From NCBI GenBank assembly GCA_003220225.1, contig QHRU01000036.1, forward strand, positions 146,982-210,981: a DNA stretch of 64,000 nt, given 5' to 3'. Below, piece by piece: positions 26,027 to 35,095 of the stretch. Position 1 is the stretch's first letter, and every line of letters begins with the position of its first letter. Made by a program: the position numbers and the translations under genes. Source of the DNA: Candidatus Rokuibacteriota bacterium (GTDB lineage Bacteria > Methylomirabilota > Methylomirabilia > Rokubacteriales > CSP1-6). Under the pieces are notes generated by a model. It was given only the letters and a program-made list of their open reading frames with translations, had not been told where the DNA came from and searched no databases.

Positions 26027-27916
26027 TCAGGAGCGCTTCGGCGCCGCCAGGACCTCCACCTTCGCGGCGGCGCGCGCGTGGCTGACCCACGCCTCCCACG
26101 CCTGGCTCTGCTTCTGCGTGAGGACCTCGCGCGAGAGCCGGTCGCGCTCGGCTGCGAGGTCGGCCATGTTCGGCGCGATGCGCTCGAGCACCTTCAGCAC
26201 GTAGTAGCCCTGGGGCGACTTCACGGGCCCGGCCACGGTCCCCGCCGGCGACTGCAGCGCAGCGAGCTGGACGTCGCCCGGCAGCCGCTCCGCCGGCTTC
26301 GTCCGCGAAAAGCGCGCCGTCTCGCCCGTCTGCGCGCCCGCGGTCCTGGCGGCGGCCGCCAGATCCTTCGTGCCGGTCTCCGCGACCACCTTGTGCGCGC
26401 GCTCGAGCGCGATCGCCTCGGCCTTCTGCCGCTTCGCCGCGCCCGCCACCCTGTCGCGGATCTCGGTGAGCGGCGGCACCCCGGCCGGGATCGCCTCGGT
26501 CGACTTCAGCACCACCCAACCCGCCGCCGTCTTCACGGGCGACGAGACGCCGCCGATGGCCAGGGCGAACGCCGCCTCCTCCAGTGGATCGGTTCCGCCG
26601 AGCATCGGGAGGCGCTCCATCCTGGACATCGTCGTCTCGATCGGCGTCAGCCCGAGCCGCCTGGCCTCGGCCACGAAGTCCGTCGCGGCCTGCAGCGGCG
26701 GCCGAACCTCGTCGGCCTTCGCGCGCGCGGCCTTGTCCGCGGCCTCGGCTGCGAGCCGATCGCGGATCTGGGCGGCCACCTCCTTCAGCGGCTTCTTCCC
26801 GGCGGCGCGGCTCTCGAACACCTTGATCGCGTGAAAGCCGAACGGGCTGCGCACGGGCTCGGGCGAGATCTCGCCGCGGCGCAGCGTGAAGGCGACGGCC
26901 TCGAAGGCCGGCACCATCTCGCCCTTGGAGATCCAGCCGAGGTCGCCGCCCTTGGACTTGCTGCCCGGGTCCTCGGAGATCTCGGCGGCGAGCCTCGCGA
27001 AGTCCTCGCCGGCTTTCGCGCGGCGGATCACGTCGACGACCTTCGTGCGCGCGTTGTCCTCGGCCTCGCTGCCGCCCGTCTGCGGCACGGGCACCAGCAC
27101 GTGGGCGGCGTGCACCTGCTGCGGCGTCTCGAACTCCTTCGCATGGTCCGTGTAGTACTTCTCGACCTCCGCGTCCGGGAGCTGGGGGCGGAAGTCCTTC
27201 GGCGCCAGCGTCACGTACTGCACGCGGCGGCGCTCGGGCAGCTGGAACTCCGCCGGGTGCGCCTTGAGGTACTCGGCCACCTCCTCGTCGGAGACCGTGG
27301 CGGCGGCGACGAGCGGCGCCGTCTCCACCAGCGCCCAGGCCGCGCGCACCTCCTCGCGGCGCAGCGCGAACGCGCGCTCCAGCTCCGCGTCGGAGACCTT
27401 GATCCCCGCCTTGACGGTGGTCTCCACCTTCATGCGCGTGAGCTCGCGGCGCACGTCGTTCTCGAAGGCGGACGCGCTCATGCCACGGCGGCGCAGGAAG
27501 TCCTGGTAGCGCGCCAGCGAAAAGCGGCCGTTCTCGGCGAAGGCCGGCACGGCCTGGATCTGCGCGTTCAGCTCCTCGTCGCTCACCTCCAGGCCCTCGG
27601 CGCGCGCGCGCTGCACGACGACCGCCTCCTGCACGAGGTCGTTCACCGCCTGCTGCGGCAGCCCGAGCTGCTCGGCGAGCGTCGGCGAGAACCGATCGCG
27701 GTACACGCGCGAGTAGGCGTCGAGATAGGCCTGGTAGCGCCGCTGGTAGCGCTCGACCGGGATCGCCTCGCCGTTGACTGTCGCCACCACGTCGCCGCGG
27801 TTCCTCGCCCCGCCGGACATCGAGCCGACGTACACCGACGTCAGCACGAAGGCGGCGATGACGACGAGCAGGCCGACCTGGAGGACCCTGCGATAGCGAC
27901 GCATGACCGTGATCAT
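26027..27916 (-). CDS. SurA N-terminal/PpiD-type peptidyl-prolyl isomerase, membrane-anchored
   Basis: 629 aa. The N-terminal membrane anchor is VLQVGLLVVIAAFVLTSVY. A SurA_N-like chaperone region follows (VNGEAIPVERYQRRYQAYLD). A parvulin domain sits at about residues 270-365 (HAAHVLVPVPQ, EDPGSKSKGGDLGWI, VRSPFGFHAIKVFE). A second parvulin-like segment occurs near residue 560 (VKSPQGYYVLKVLE), the layout of PpiD. It helps fold exported proteins at the outer face of the inner membrane. RBS GGAGCTCCG before ATG 27916. Confidence 0.93.
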   Translation of the reverse strand: MITVMRRYRRVLQVGLLVVIAAFVLTSVYVGSMSGGARNRGDVVATVNGEAIPVERYQRRYQAYLDAYSRVYRDRFSPTLAEQLGLPQQAVNDLVQEAVVVQRARAEGLEVSDEELNAQIQAVPAFAENGRFSLARYQDFLRRRGMSASAFENDVRRELTRMKVETTVKAGIKVSDAELERAFALRREEVRAAWALVETAPLVAAATVSDEEVAEYLKAHPAEFQLPERRRVQYVTLAPKDFRPQLPDAEVEKYYTDHAKEFETPQQVHAAHVLVPVPQTGGSEAEDNARTKVVDVIRRAKAGEDFARLAAEISEDPGSKSKGGDLGWISKGEMVPAFEAVAFTLRRGEISPEPVRSPFGFHAIKVFESRAAGKKPLKEVAAQIRDRLAAEAADKAARAKADEVRPPLQAATDFVAEARRLGLTPIETTMSRMERLPMLGGTDPLEEAAFALAIGGVSSPVKTAAGWVVLKSTEAIPAGVPPLTEIRDRVAGAAKRQKAEAIALERAHKVVAETGTKDLAAAARTAGAQTGETARFSRTKPAERLPGDVQLAALQSPAGTVAGPVKSPQGYYVLKVLERIAPNMADLAAERDRLSREVLTQKQSQAWEAWVSHARAAAKVEVLAAPKRS

Positions 27917-27940
27917 CGGAGCTCCTCGACGCTCGGCGGG

Positions 27941-28777
27941 CTACTCGTCGCGGTCGGATGCGGCGAGGCGGGGCGCGGGAGCGCCCTCCTCGGGCACCAC
28001 GCGGCGCGCCACCGTGATGAATCCCGTGTGGGCCACCATGCGGTGAAACGGCCGCACGGACGTGCCCTCGATGTTCCAGGGGCGGTAAAGGGTCTCGAAC
28101 GTCTCGACGAGCGCCCACTCGCGCTCGCGATTGAGCGCCTCGGCGATCTGGTGCGACTGGATGATCGTCGGCACGTAGGAGAGGAAGATCCCGCCGGGGC
28201 GCAGCACGCGCGCCACCGCCTGCGTGAGCCGCCACGGCTCGGGCAGGTCGAGCACCACGCGGTCCACGGGCTCCTCGTCGCCGACGCCTTCCTCGACGGG
28301 ACCGAGACGCATGGTGAGGTTCGTCACCTCGCCGCAGCGCATGTGGATGTTGGCGAGCGCGCGACGCGCGAACTCCTCGCGCTGCTCGAAGGTGATCACG
28401 CGGCCCTCGGGCCCGACCGCGCGCAGCAGCGCCAGCGTGAGCGCGCCCGAGCCCGTGCCCGCCTCGAGCACGCGGCAGCCCGGGTGCACGTCGGCCCAGA
28501 AGAGGATCATCGCGAGGTCCTTGGGGTAGATCACCTGCGCGCCGCGCGGCATGTCGAGCACGAATTCCGCCAGCGTCGGACGCAGCGCGAGGTAGCGCAG
28601 GCCCATCGAGGAGCGTACCCACGAGCCCTCGGGCTGGCCGATGATCGCGTCGTGCGAGATCCAGCCGCGGTCGGAGTGAAACGTCTCCGACTTCCTCATG
28701 AACAGCAGGTGGCGCTTGCCGCGCTGATCGATGAGCAGCACCTGCTCACCGTCCTGGAGCGGAAGGGGCTCTTTCAC
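27941..28777 (-). CDS. trmI: tRNA (adenine-58-N1)-methyltransferase TrmI
   Basis: 278 aa. The N-terminal beta domain (QVLLIDQRGKRHLLF) precedes the Rossmann methyltransferase. YPKDLAMILFWADVHPG and VLEAGTGSGALTLALLRAVG form the SAM site, and VVLDLPEPW is motif IV, all typical of TrmI (PIMT-like). It methylates A58 in the tRNA T-loop. The GTG start overlaps the MFS stop by 4 nt (GTGA), consistent with coupled translation. Confidence 0.93.
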   Translation of the reverse strand: MKEPLPLQDGEQVLLIDQRGKRHLLFMRKSETFHSDRGWISHDAIIGQPEGSWVRSSMGLRYLALRPTLAEFVLDMPRGAQVIYPKDLAMILFWADVHPGCRVLEAGTGSGALTLALLRAVGPEGRVITFEQREEFARRALANIHMRCGEVTNLTMRLGPVEEGVGDEEPVDRVVLDLPEPWRLTQAVARVLRPGGIFLSYVPTIIQSHQIAEALNREREWALVETFETLYRPWNIEGTSVRPFHRMVAHTGFITVARRVVPEEGAPAPRLAASDRDE

Positions 28778-29991
28778 CGATCTCGGGGCGCGGGCAGGAA
28801 GTGCGCGGCGACGAAGCTGGCCAGCGGGATCAGGGCGCTGACGGTGAGCGCGGCGGGCAGCCCGTGACGGTCGGCCACCCAGCCGAGCGCGGCCACGCCG
28901 AGGCCGCCCGTGCCGAAGGCGAAACCCACGATGAGCCCGGAGGCCATGCCCGTGTGGCGCGGCAGATAGGCCTGCGCGAGGACGACGGACAACGAGAAGC
29001 TCGCCGTGAGGACGGCGCCGAACACCGCGAGCATCACGATCGCCAGCGTGCCGCGCGTCGCGAGGAAGAGGAGGCCGAAGGGCACGGCCGCGAGCAGGCC
29101 CCACTTCATCAACGCGCGCGGGCCCCAGCGATCGGCGAGCGGAGATACCAGCACCGTGCCGAGGGCGCCGGCCCCGAGGAAGACGAAGAGCAGCGTGCCC
29201 ACGATGCGCGGGTCCCCCTCGAGATAGTCCACGTAGTAGAAGGGCATGAACGTCGTGAACCCGAGGCTCGCGGACGCGCGGATCATGACGACGAGGATGA
29301 GCAGGGCCATGGCCGCGGGCATGTTCTCGCCGCGTCCCGTCGCCTTCGTGGCCCGCGCCGCCGTCGTGGCAGTCGTGAACGACGGCAGCGCCGCGAGCAG
29401 CACGGCGCCAACGAGCAGCGGGGGCAGGGCCAGCGCCAGCGTGCCCTGGAGGGCCCACGTGGTCACGAGGAACGTGGCGACCAGCGGGCCGAGCGCGATG
29501 CCCACGTTGCCCCCGAGCGAGAAGTACGACAGCGCCGTGGCCTTGCGGTCGCCCGCGACGCCCGTCGCGGTGCGATAGCCCTCGGGGTGCCAGGCGGCGA
29601 CCCCGAGCCCCATCACGACGACGAGCAGCACGAGACTCGTGTAACCGGGCGCGAGCCCGGTGAGCGCCATGCCCGCGCCGGCCACGACGACCGACGTCGG
29701 CAGGATCCAGCGCCGCATCGTCTGGTCGGCGAGGTAGCCGAAGAGCGGCTGGAGGAGCGACGCGGTGAGGTTCGTGGCCAGCACGATCGTCGCCACCTCG
29801 GCGTACGAGAGCCCGTGCGCGCTCTTGAGAAACGGCAGCACCGCGGGCAACGAGCCCTGCGTGAGATCGACGGCGAAGTGGCCGAGAGCGAGGAGCCCGA
29901 TCAGTTTCGCGTGCGGCCGGACGCGCTCGACAATGGTCGGGAACGGAACCGCGGCCGCTGTCGCAAGGGCCGCGGGCTTCGAATCAGCCAT
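28774..29991 (-). CDS. MFS transporter, Fsr-like
   Basis: 405 aa with twelve hydrophobic helices. The order of motifs (GHFAVDLTQGSLPAVLPFL near the N terminus; FGYLADQTMRRWI as the MFS loop 2-3 motif; GLGVAAWHPEGYR; RHTGMASGLIVGFAFGTGG) matches the fosmidomycin-resistance-type (Fsr) family. It is probably a proton-driven efflux pump. Start at 29991 is preferred; an ATG at 30009 would add six residues. It is the first gene of the run with trmI, ppiD-like and greA. Confidence 0.9.
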   Translation of the reverse strand: MADSKPAALATAAAVPFPTIVERVRPHAKLIGLLALGHFAVDLTQGSLPAVLPFLKSAHGLSYAEVATIVLATNLTASLLQPLFGYLADQTMRRWILPTSVVVAGAGMALTGLAPGYTSLVLLVVVMGLGVAAWHPEGYRTATGVAGDRKATALSYFSLGGNVGIALGPLVATFLVTTWALQGTLALALPPLLVGAVLLAALPSFTTATTAARATKATGRGENMPAAMALLILVVMIRASASLGFTTFMPFYYVDYLEGDPRIVGTLLFVFLGAGALGTVLVSPLADRWGPRALMKWGLLAAVPFGLLFLATRGTLAIVMLAVFGAVLTASFSLSVVLAQAYLPRHTGMASGLIVGFAFGTGGLGVAALGWVADRHGLPAALTVSALIPLASFVAAHFLPAPRDR

Positions 29992-30037
29992 GACCCACCA
30001 ATGGTACACTAACGCCGCGACGGAGACATCACGCCCG

Positions 30038-30445
30038 ATGAAAATCCGCGCCCTCGGTCACGTCTCACTCTTCGTTCGCGATCTCGACGCGACGCGACGC
30101 TTCTATCGCGACCTGCTCGGCCTCGCGGAAACCGGCACCGGCAAGGACGGCCGCATCGTCTTCTTCTCCGCGGGCGCGCGCCATCACGATCTGTCGTGCG
30201 AGCTCGCGCGCGCTCCGGGTCCGGGACCGCAGCCCAAGGGCGTGCCCGGGCTCTACCACGTCGCCTTCGAGGTGGGCGAGACGTCCGACGACCTCTCCGC
30301 CGCGCGGCGCGACGTGGTGGCCCGCGGGCTCGAGCCATTCGGCGAGTACGCGAACGGCTTCTGTGTTCGAGATCCCGACGGCCACGAGGTCGAGCTCTAC
30401 GTCGAGCCCGTGCGCACCCGGAGCGCGGTCAGCGAGAGACGGTGA
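30038..30445 (+). CDS. VOC family (glyoxalase/dioxygenase-like) protein
   Basis: 135 aa. Two beta-alpha-beta-beta-beta units: IRALGHVSLFVRDLDATRRFYRDLLGL and GLYHVAFEVGETSDDL, ending in VRDPDGHEVELYVEP. His and Glu metal ligands are at the expected places (GHVSLF, YHVAFE, EVELY). The fold binds a divalent metal and covers glyoxalases, ring dioxygenases and resistance proteins, so the reaction is open. The 3' end overlaps the convergent FAD oxidase gene by 17 bp. Confidence 0.9.
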   Translation: MKIRALGHVSLFVRDLDATRRFYRDLLGLAETGTGKDGRIVFFSAGARHHDLSCELARAPGPGPQPKGVPGLYHVAFEVGETSDDLSAARRDVVARGLEPFGEYANGFCVRDPDGHEVELYVEPVRTRSAVSERR

Positions 30446-31610
30446 GGCCCTCGCCGCCGTAGTGGTCGACGTCCACCCACGGCGGGTCCTCGACGAACCG
30501 CGAGGCGCGGAACGGATGGAGGTCGGCCGTCGACGGCGCGCCGGCGGTGATCCACTCGGCGAGGCAGCGGCCGATGGCGGGCGCCGTCTTGAACGACGTC
30601 CCGGAGTCGCCGAGCATCGCCCAGAGCCCCTCGGCGGCGGGCAGCCGATCGATGATCGGCCGCCCGTCGGGGCTCATCATGATCATCCCCGCCCAGCCGC
30701 CGCGCATCGGCGCGTCGGCGAATTGCGGCAGGCGCGCGGTGAGCGCCTCGCGACATCTCGCGACGTAGGCCGCGTCGACGCCCTCGTCGAATTTCTCGGG
30801 ATCCGCGTGGGCGGCGCCCAGCTCGACGCCGATGAGCGTGGCGGCGGCGCCCTCGGGACGGAACCACGACATGCGCGTGGCGTCGATGACCGCGGGATGG
30901 CGCTGCGCGAAGCCCGCGGGCCAGCGGAAGATCGCGACCTGGATGCGGAAGGGCGACAGCCCGTAGTCGAGACCGAGCGGCGCCAGCAGCGACGGCGCCC
31001 ATGCGCCGGCCGCGATCACGACCGCGCGCGTGGCCACGCGGCCCGCCGTCGTCTCGACGCCCGTCACCCGCCCGCCCTCGACGACGACGCGCACGGCCTC
31101 GCAGCGGGTCTGGATCGTCGCGCCGCCGCGCCGCGCGGCCTCCGCGAACGCGTACGTAGTCGCGTTGGGATCGGCGAAGCCGGAACCGGGCTCCCAGGCG
31201 GCGGCGCCGACGCCGGCGAGGTCGACCCCGGGCAGCAGGCGGCGCACGTCGTCCAGCGAGGCCTCGCGCGTGTCGATGCCGAGCGCCTGCTGGCGCGCGA
31301 CGTTGCGCCGGAGCGCGTCCCGGTACTCGGGTCCGACGAGCTGCACGAAGCCGACGGGCTCGAAGCCGCACTCGCCGCCGACGATCGCGCCGAAGTCGCG
31401 GAAGACCTTCAGGGATTCCAGCGCCAGGCGGGACTCCACGTCGTTCGTGTAGTGCATGCGGACGAGGGCGCCGGACTTCCCGGTGGCGCCGGCGGCCAGG
31501 TGGCGGCGCTCGAGCAGGAGGACGTCGCGCACGCCGAGCGTGGTGAGATGGAACGCGGTGCTGGCGCCGTTCACGCCTCCGCCGATGACGACGACGTCGG
31601 CCGTGCGCAT
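30429..31610 (-). CDS. DAO family FAD-dependent oxidoreductase (sarcosine/glycine oxidase-like)
   Basis: 393 aa. The FAD motif VVVIGGGVNGASTAFHL is at residues 5-21. ATGKSGALVRMHYTNDVESRLA, AAGAWAPSLL and the C-terminal PDGRPIIDRLP with MLGDSGTSFKTAPAIGRCLAEWI are typical of the DadA/SoxB-like group. It oxidises an amine or N-methyl amino acid. It diverges from the ABC binding-protein gene at 31696, so uptake and oxidation of the same amine-like solute is plausible. Confidence 0.9.
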   Translation of the reverse strand: MRTADVVVIGGGVNGASTAFHLTTLGVRDVLLLERRHLAAGATGKSGALVRMHYTNDVESRLALESLKVFRDFGAIVGGECGFEPVGFVQLVGPEYRDALRRNVARQQALGIDTREASLDDVRRLLPGVDLAGVGAAAWEPGSGFADPNATTYAFAEAARRGGATIQTRCEAVRVVVEGGRVTGVETTAGRVATRAVVIAAGAWAPSLLAPLGLDYGLSPFRIQVAIFRWPAGFAQRHPAVIDATRMSWFRPEGAAATLIGVELGAAHADPEKFDEGVDAAYVARCREALTARLPQFADAPMRGGWAGMIMMSPDGRPIIDRLPAAEGLWAMLGDSGTSFKTAPAIGRCLAEWITAGAPSTADLHPFRASRFVEDPPWVDVDHYGGEGLTVSR

Positions 31611-31640
31611 GGTGGCGCGGATTGTAGCACCCGCGCGCCC

Positions 31641-31670
31641 TTGACAGCCGGACCCGAGTGCCCGCAAATA
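31641..31670 (+). promoter_or_regulatory. probable promoter of the second ABC operon
   Basis: TTGACA at 31641-31646 is a perfect -35 hexamer, followed after 18 bp by CAAATA (31665-31670), a moderate -10. A Shine-Dalgarno sequence (GGGAGGTG) lies just before the ATG at 31696. Confidence 0.5.
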
Positions 31671-31695
31671 GCAGCACTCTCCCGGGAGGTGCCTC

Positions 31696-33243
31696 ATGAG
31701 CGGTCTCACCCGTCGCGAGCTGTTGAAGGCGGCCGGCGTCGCCGGCGCCGCCGCCGCGCTGCCCTCGGCGCTGGCCGGACCCGCCGGCGCGCAGGGCACG
31801 CAGAAGCGTGAGCTCGTCGTCGCCCAGGGCGGCGACATCTCGAAGTTCGATCCTCACTTCAGCACGTCGGCCAACGACATCCGGATCTCCTTCAACCTGT
31901 TCGACAACCTGATCGCGCGCCATCCGGACGGCAAGCTCCAGCCGTCGCTGGCCACGGACTGGAAGCTCACCAATCCCACCACGTGGACGTTCAAGCTGCG
32001 CCACGGCGTCAAGTGGCACAACGGCGATCCGTTCTCGTCGGCCGACGTCAAGTACAGCTTCGAGCGCACGTGGGACCCGAAGCAGAACACGCGCGTGAGC
32101 ACGGTGTTCACCACCGTCGACAAGGTCGAAGCGCCCGACGCGAGCACCGTCGTGTTCACCACCAAGAAGCCCGACCCGCTGCTGGCGGCGCGCGTGGCGT
32201 TCTACGGCGGCCAGATCGTGCCGAAGAAGTATCTCGAGGCGGTCGGCAACGACACCTTCAACGCCAAGCCGGTCGGGACCGGGCCCGTGCGATTCGTGTC
32301 GTGGACGAAGGACGACAAGATCGTGCTCGAGGCCAACCCCGACTACTTCGGCGGCAGGCCGGACTTCGACCGCTTCGTCATGCGGGCCGTCCCGGAGATG
32401 GCGCCCCGCGTGGCCGGCCTGCTCAAGGGCGAGACGGACATCATCACGCAGCTGCCGCCCGACCAGGGCGAGCGCGTGAACGGCAACCCGTCCACGCGCG
32501 TGGCCGGCGCGCTCTACGCCGGCCTCTACGTGCTGGCCGTCAACAGCAAGGTGCCGCCCCTCGACAACCCGCTCGTCAAGCAGGCGCTCTCGCTGGCGGT
32601 GGATCGCGACCTCATCGTCAAGGAACTGTGGCGCGGGCGTGGCATCGCGCCGAGCGGCCCCATCGCCAAAGGCGACAACCACTTCGACACGTCGCTGCCG
32701 GCGCTCAAGTACGACCCCAAGGAGGCGCGCGAGCGGCTCAAGAAGTCCGGCTACAAGGGCGAGGACATCGTCATCGAGACGACGGCGGCCTACATGGCCA
32801 ACGACAAGCCGATGGCGGAGGCGATCGTCGCGATGTGGCGCGACATCGGCGTCAACGGTAAGGTCGAGGTGGTCGAGTACTCGGTGCGCGCGCAGAAGAA
32901 TCGCGACAAGTCGTTCAAGGGCCTGTGGTGGTCCGATCCGACCTCCACGCTCAGCGATCCCGACGGGATGTTCTGGCGGCTCCTCTCGCCGGGCGGACCG
33001 CAAGATTACTGGCGCCACGCGCGGTTCGACGAGCTGGGCGAGGCGGCGCGCTTCTCCGTCGACGAGAAGTTCCGCGGCCAGGCGTACAAGGAGATGACCC
33101 GGATCTTCCTCGAGCACCTGCCGTGGATTCCCGTCATCCAGCCGTACGAGGACTACGGGCTGCAAAAGCACCTCGAGTGGACGCCGAACCCCAACCAGCA
33201 GTTCGAGATCCGCCGCTTCGCGTTCAAGTTCCGCCGCGCCTAG
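31696..33243 (+). CDS. ABC transporter substrate-binding protein, family 5
   Basis: 515 aa. The twin-arginine signal TRRELLKAAGVAGAAA with cleavage near AGAQ indicates Tat export. The SBP_bac_5 domain shows SSADVKYSFERTWDP, VGTGPVRFVSW, KQALSLAVDRDLIVKELWRG and a C-terminal LPWIPVIQPYEDYGL. It binds a peptide-like or other small ligand for the two permeases downstream. A 10-bp GC hairpin (33249-33279) separates it from the permease genes, a usual device for keeping the binding protein more abundant. Confidence 0.93.
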   Translation: MSGLTRRELLKAAGVAGAAAALPSALAGPAGAQGTQKRELVVAQGGDISKFDPHFSTSANDIRISFNLFDNLIARHPDGKLQPSLATDWKLTNPTTWTFKLRHGVKWHNGDPFSSADVKYSFERTWDPKQNTRVSTVFTTVDKVEAPDASTVVFTTKKPDPLLAARVAFYGGQIVPKKYLEAVGNDTFNAKPVGTGPVRFVSWTKDDKIVLEANPDYFGGRPDFDRFVMRAVPEMAPRVAGLLKGETDIITQLPPDQGERVNGNPSTRVAGALYAGLYVLAVNSKVPPLDNPLVKQALSLAVDRDLIVKELWRGRGIAPSGPIAKGDNHFDTSLPALKYDPKEARERLKKSGYKGEDIVIETTAAYMANDKPMAEAIVAMWRDIGVNGKVEVVEYSVRAQKNRDKSFKGLWWSDPTSTLSDPDGMFWRLLSPGGPQDYWRHARFDELGEAARFSVDEKFRGQAYKEMTRIFLEHLPWIPVIQPYEDYGLQKHLEWTPNPNQQFEIRRFAFKFRRA

Positions 33244-33248
33244 GCGCC

Positions 33249-33279
33249 GGCCGGCCGGGGCCTCGGGCTCCGGCCGGCC
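33249..33279 (+). promoter_or_regulatory. intercistronic hairpin after the binding-protein gene
   Basis: GGCCGGCCGG (33249-33258) pairs with CCGGCCGGCC (33270-33279) around an 11-nt loop, starting six bases after the stop codon. No U-tract. It probably protects the upstream message or reduces read-through into the permeases. Confidence 0.55.
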
Positions 33280-33285
33280 TCATCC

Positions 33286-34212
33286 ATGCGTGCCCTCGTC
33301 ACCTTCCTCGCCGCGCGTCTCGCCCGGGCCCTCGTCGCCGTCTGGCTCGTCTCCACCGTCGTCTTCGTGGTCATGCGGCTGTCCGGCGACCCCGTGCCGC
33401 TGCTGCTGCCGCCGGACGCGCCGCGCAGCGAGTTCGCGCGGGTGGCCAGGGAGCTGGGCACCGACCGGCCGCTGCCCGTGCAGTACGCGGTGTTCCTCGG
33501 CCACGTCGCGCAGGGTGACTTCGGCCGCTCGATCCACTTTCGCGAGCCTGCGATGCGGGTCGCGCTGGAGTACCTGCCGGCGACGGCGCAGCTCGGGCTC
33601 ACGGCATTCGTGTTCGCGGTGCTCGTTGCCGTCCCCGCCGGCGTGGTCTCCGCCGTCCGACGCAACACCGTCGTGGACCAAGTGGCGATGGGCGTGGCGC
33701 TCGTCGGCCAGTCGGCGCCGACGTTCTTCCTCGGCATCCTGTTCATCCTGACGCTGTCGCTCAGGGCGGGCCTCTTGCCGACGTCGGGACGCGGCGACTG
33801 GACCCACATCGTGCTGCCCGCACTCACGCTCGGCGCCTTCGCCATGGCCTCGATCGCCCGCCTCACGCGCTCCGCGCTGCTCGAAGTGCTCCGGCAGGAC
33901 TACGTCCGCACGGCGCGCGCCAAGGGGCTACGCGAGTGGCGCGTCGTCGCCAAGCATGCGTTCCGCAACGCCGCCATCCCCGTGCTCACGATCACGGGCC
34001 TGCAGTTCGGCCAGCTGTTCAGCAACACCCTGGTGACGGAGACGGTGTTCGCGTGGCCGGGCATGGGCCGGCTCGCCATCCAGTCGATCTACAACCGCGA
34101 CTACCCGGTCGTGCAGTGCGTGGTGTTCCTGTCCGCCGTGCTCTTCGTCGCCCTCAACTTCCTCATCGAGCTGGTGTATGGCTTCCTCGATCCCCGTATC
34201 CGTCCCCGCTGA
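33286..34212 (+). CDS. ABC transporter permease, DppB/OppB type
   Basis: 308 aa with six membrane helices. ARALVAVWLVSTVVFVVMR and LSGDPVPLLLPPDAP open the protein. The EAA docking loop TARAKGLREWRVVAKHAFRN and the end motif IELVYGFLDPRIRPR are normal. The following permease gene starts inside it (35-nt overlap), so the two are translated together. Confidence 0.93.
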   Translation: MRALVTFLAARLARALVAVWLVSTVVFVVMRLSGDPVPLLLPPDAPRSEFARVARELGTDRPLPVQYAVFLGHVAQGDFGRSIHFREPAMRVALEYLPATAQLGLTAFVFAVLVAVPAGVVSAVRRNTVVDQVAMGVALVGQSAPTFFLGILFILTLSLRAGLLPTSGRGDWTHIVLPALTLGAFAMASIARLTRSALLEVLRQDYVRTARAKGLREWRVVAKHAFRNAAIPVLTITGLQFGQLFSNTLVTETVFAWPGMGRLAIQSIYNRDYPVVQCVVFLSAVLFVALNFLIELVYGFLDPRIRPR

Positions 34213-35083
34213 CGCCGCGGGCCTGGAGGCCGCGCGCGGCGGGCGCGTGGCGCGGCGCACGCGGCAGCTGGTCGCGGCCGGCGCGGCGTTCGTCGCGCTG
34301 CTGACGATCATGGCCGTGGCGGCGCCGTGGCTGGCGCCGCACGACCCCGTGCGTCAGTCGCTGCGCGCGCGACTGACCGCCCCCACGCTCGAGGCGGCCG
34401 ACGGACGCGCGCATCCGCTCGGCACCGACCACCTCGGGCGTGACGTGCTGTCGCGCACGATCTGGGGCGCGCGCGTGTCGCTGCTCGTCGGCTTCGCGGC
34501 CGTCATGGTGGGGGGCCTCGTGGGCGCGGGGCTCGGCATCCTCGCGGGCTACCGCGGGGGCTGGACGGACACCATCATCATGACGATGGCCGACGCGCAG
34601 CTGGCCTTCCCCTTCATCCTGCTCGCCATCGGCATCATCGCCGTGCTGGGCCCGAGCTTTCCCACGCTCGTGGTCGTGATCGGGCTCTCGGGCTGGGTGG
34701 ACTACGCGCGCGTGCTGCGCTCGCAGGTGCTCGTGCTGCGCTCGCGCGAGTTCGTGGACGCCATCCTCGCGCTCGGCGGCGCCGTGCCACGCATCGTGGC
34801 GCGCCACATCCTGCCCAACGTGCTCTCCACGCTGGTGGTGATCGCCACGCTCCAGCTCGCCCGCGCCATCGTGCTGGAGGCGACGCTGTCGTTCCTCGGC
34901 CTCGGCATCCAGCCGCCGACGCCGTCGTGGGGCGGCATGATCCAGGAGGGCCGCGAGTACCTCGACTCCGCCTGGTGGATCTCGATCTTCCCCGGCTGCC
35001 TGCTGCTGCTCACCTCGCTCGTGGTGAGCCGCAGCGGTGACTGGCTCCGCGACCTGCTGGACCCCACTCTGCGAAGCGAGTAG
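34178..35083 (+). CDS. ABC transporter permease, DppC/OppC type
   Basis: 301 aa. HPLGTDHLGRDVLSRTIWGARVS, the docking loop AILALGGAVPRIVARHILPN and ATLSFLGLGIQPPTPSWGGM identify an OppC-type permease. The ATG at 34178 overlaps the preceding permease by 35 nt. As in the other ABC operon here, no ATPase gene follows; the next gene, 12 bp on, is a response-regulator-like protein, so ATPases must come from elsewhere in the genome. Confidence 0.93.
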   Translation: MASSIPVSVPADAAGLEAARGGRVARRTRQLVAAGAAFVALLTIMAVAAPWLAPHDPVRQSLRARLTAPTLEAADGRAHPLGTDHLGRDVLSRTIWGARVSLLVGFAAVMVGGLVGAGLGILAGYRGGWTDTIIMTMADAQLAFPFILLAIGIIAVLGPSFPTLVVVIGLSGWVDYARVLRSQVLVLRSREFVDAILALGGAVPRIVARHILPNVLSTLVVIATLQLARAIVLEATLSFLGLGIQPPTPSWGGMIQEGREYLDSAWWISIFPGCLLLLTSLVVSRSGDWLRDLLDPTLRSE

Positions 35084-35095
35084 GCTGGAGCGGCG

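Noticed and set aside
26078..28867. 929-codon plus-strand open frame
   Set aside because: It is antisense to ppiD and trmI, with Arg/Leu/His-rich low-complexity translation and no domain.
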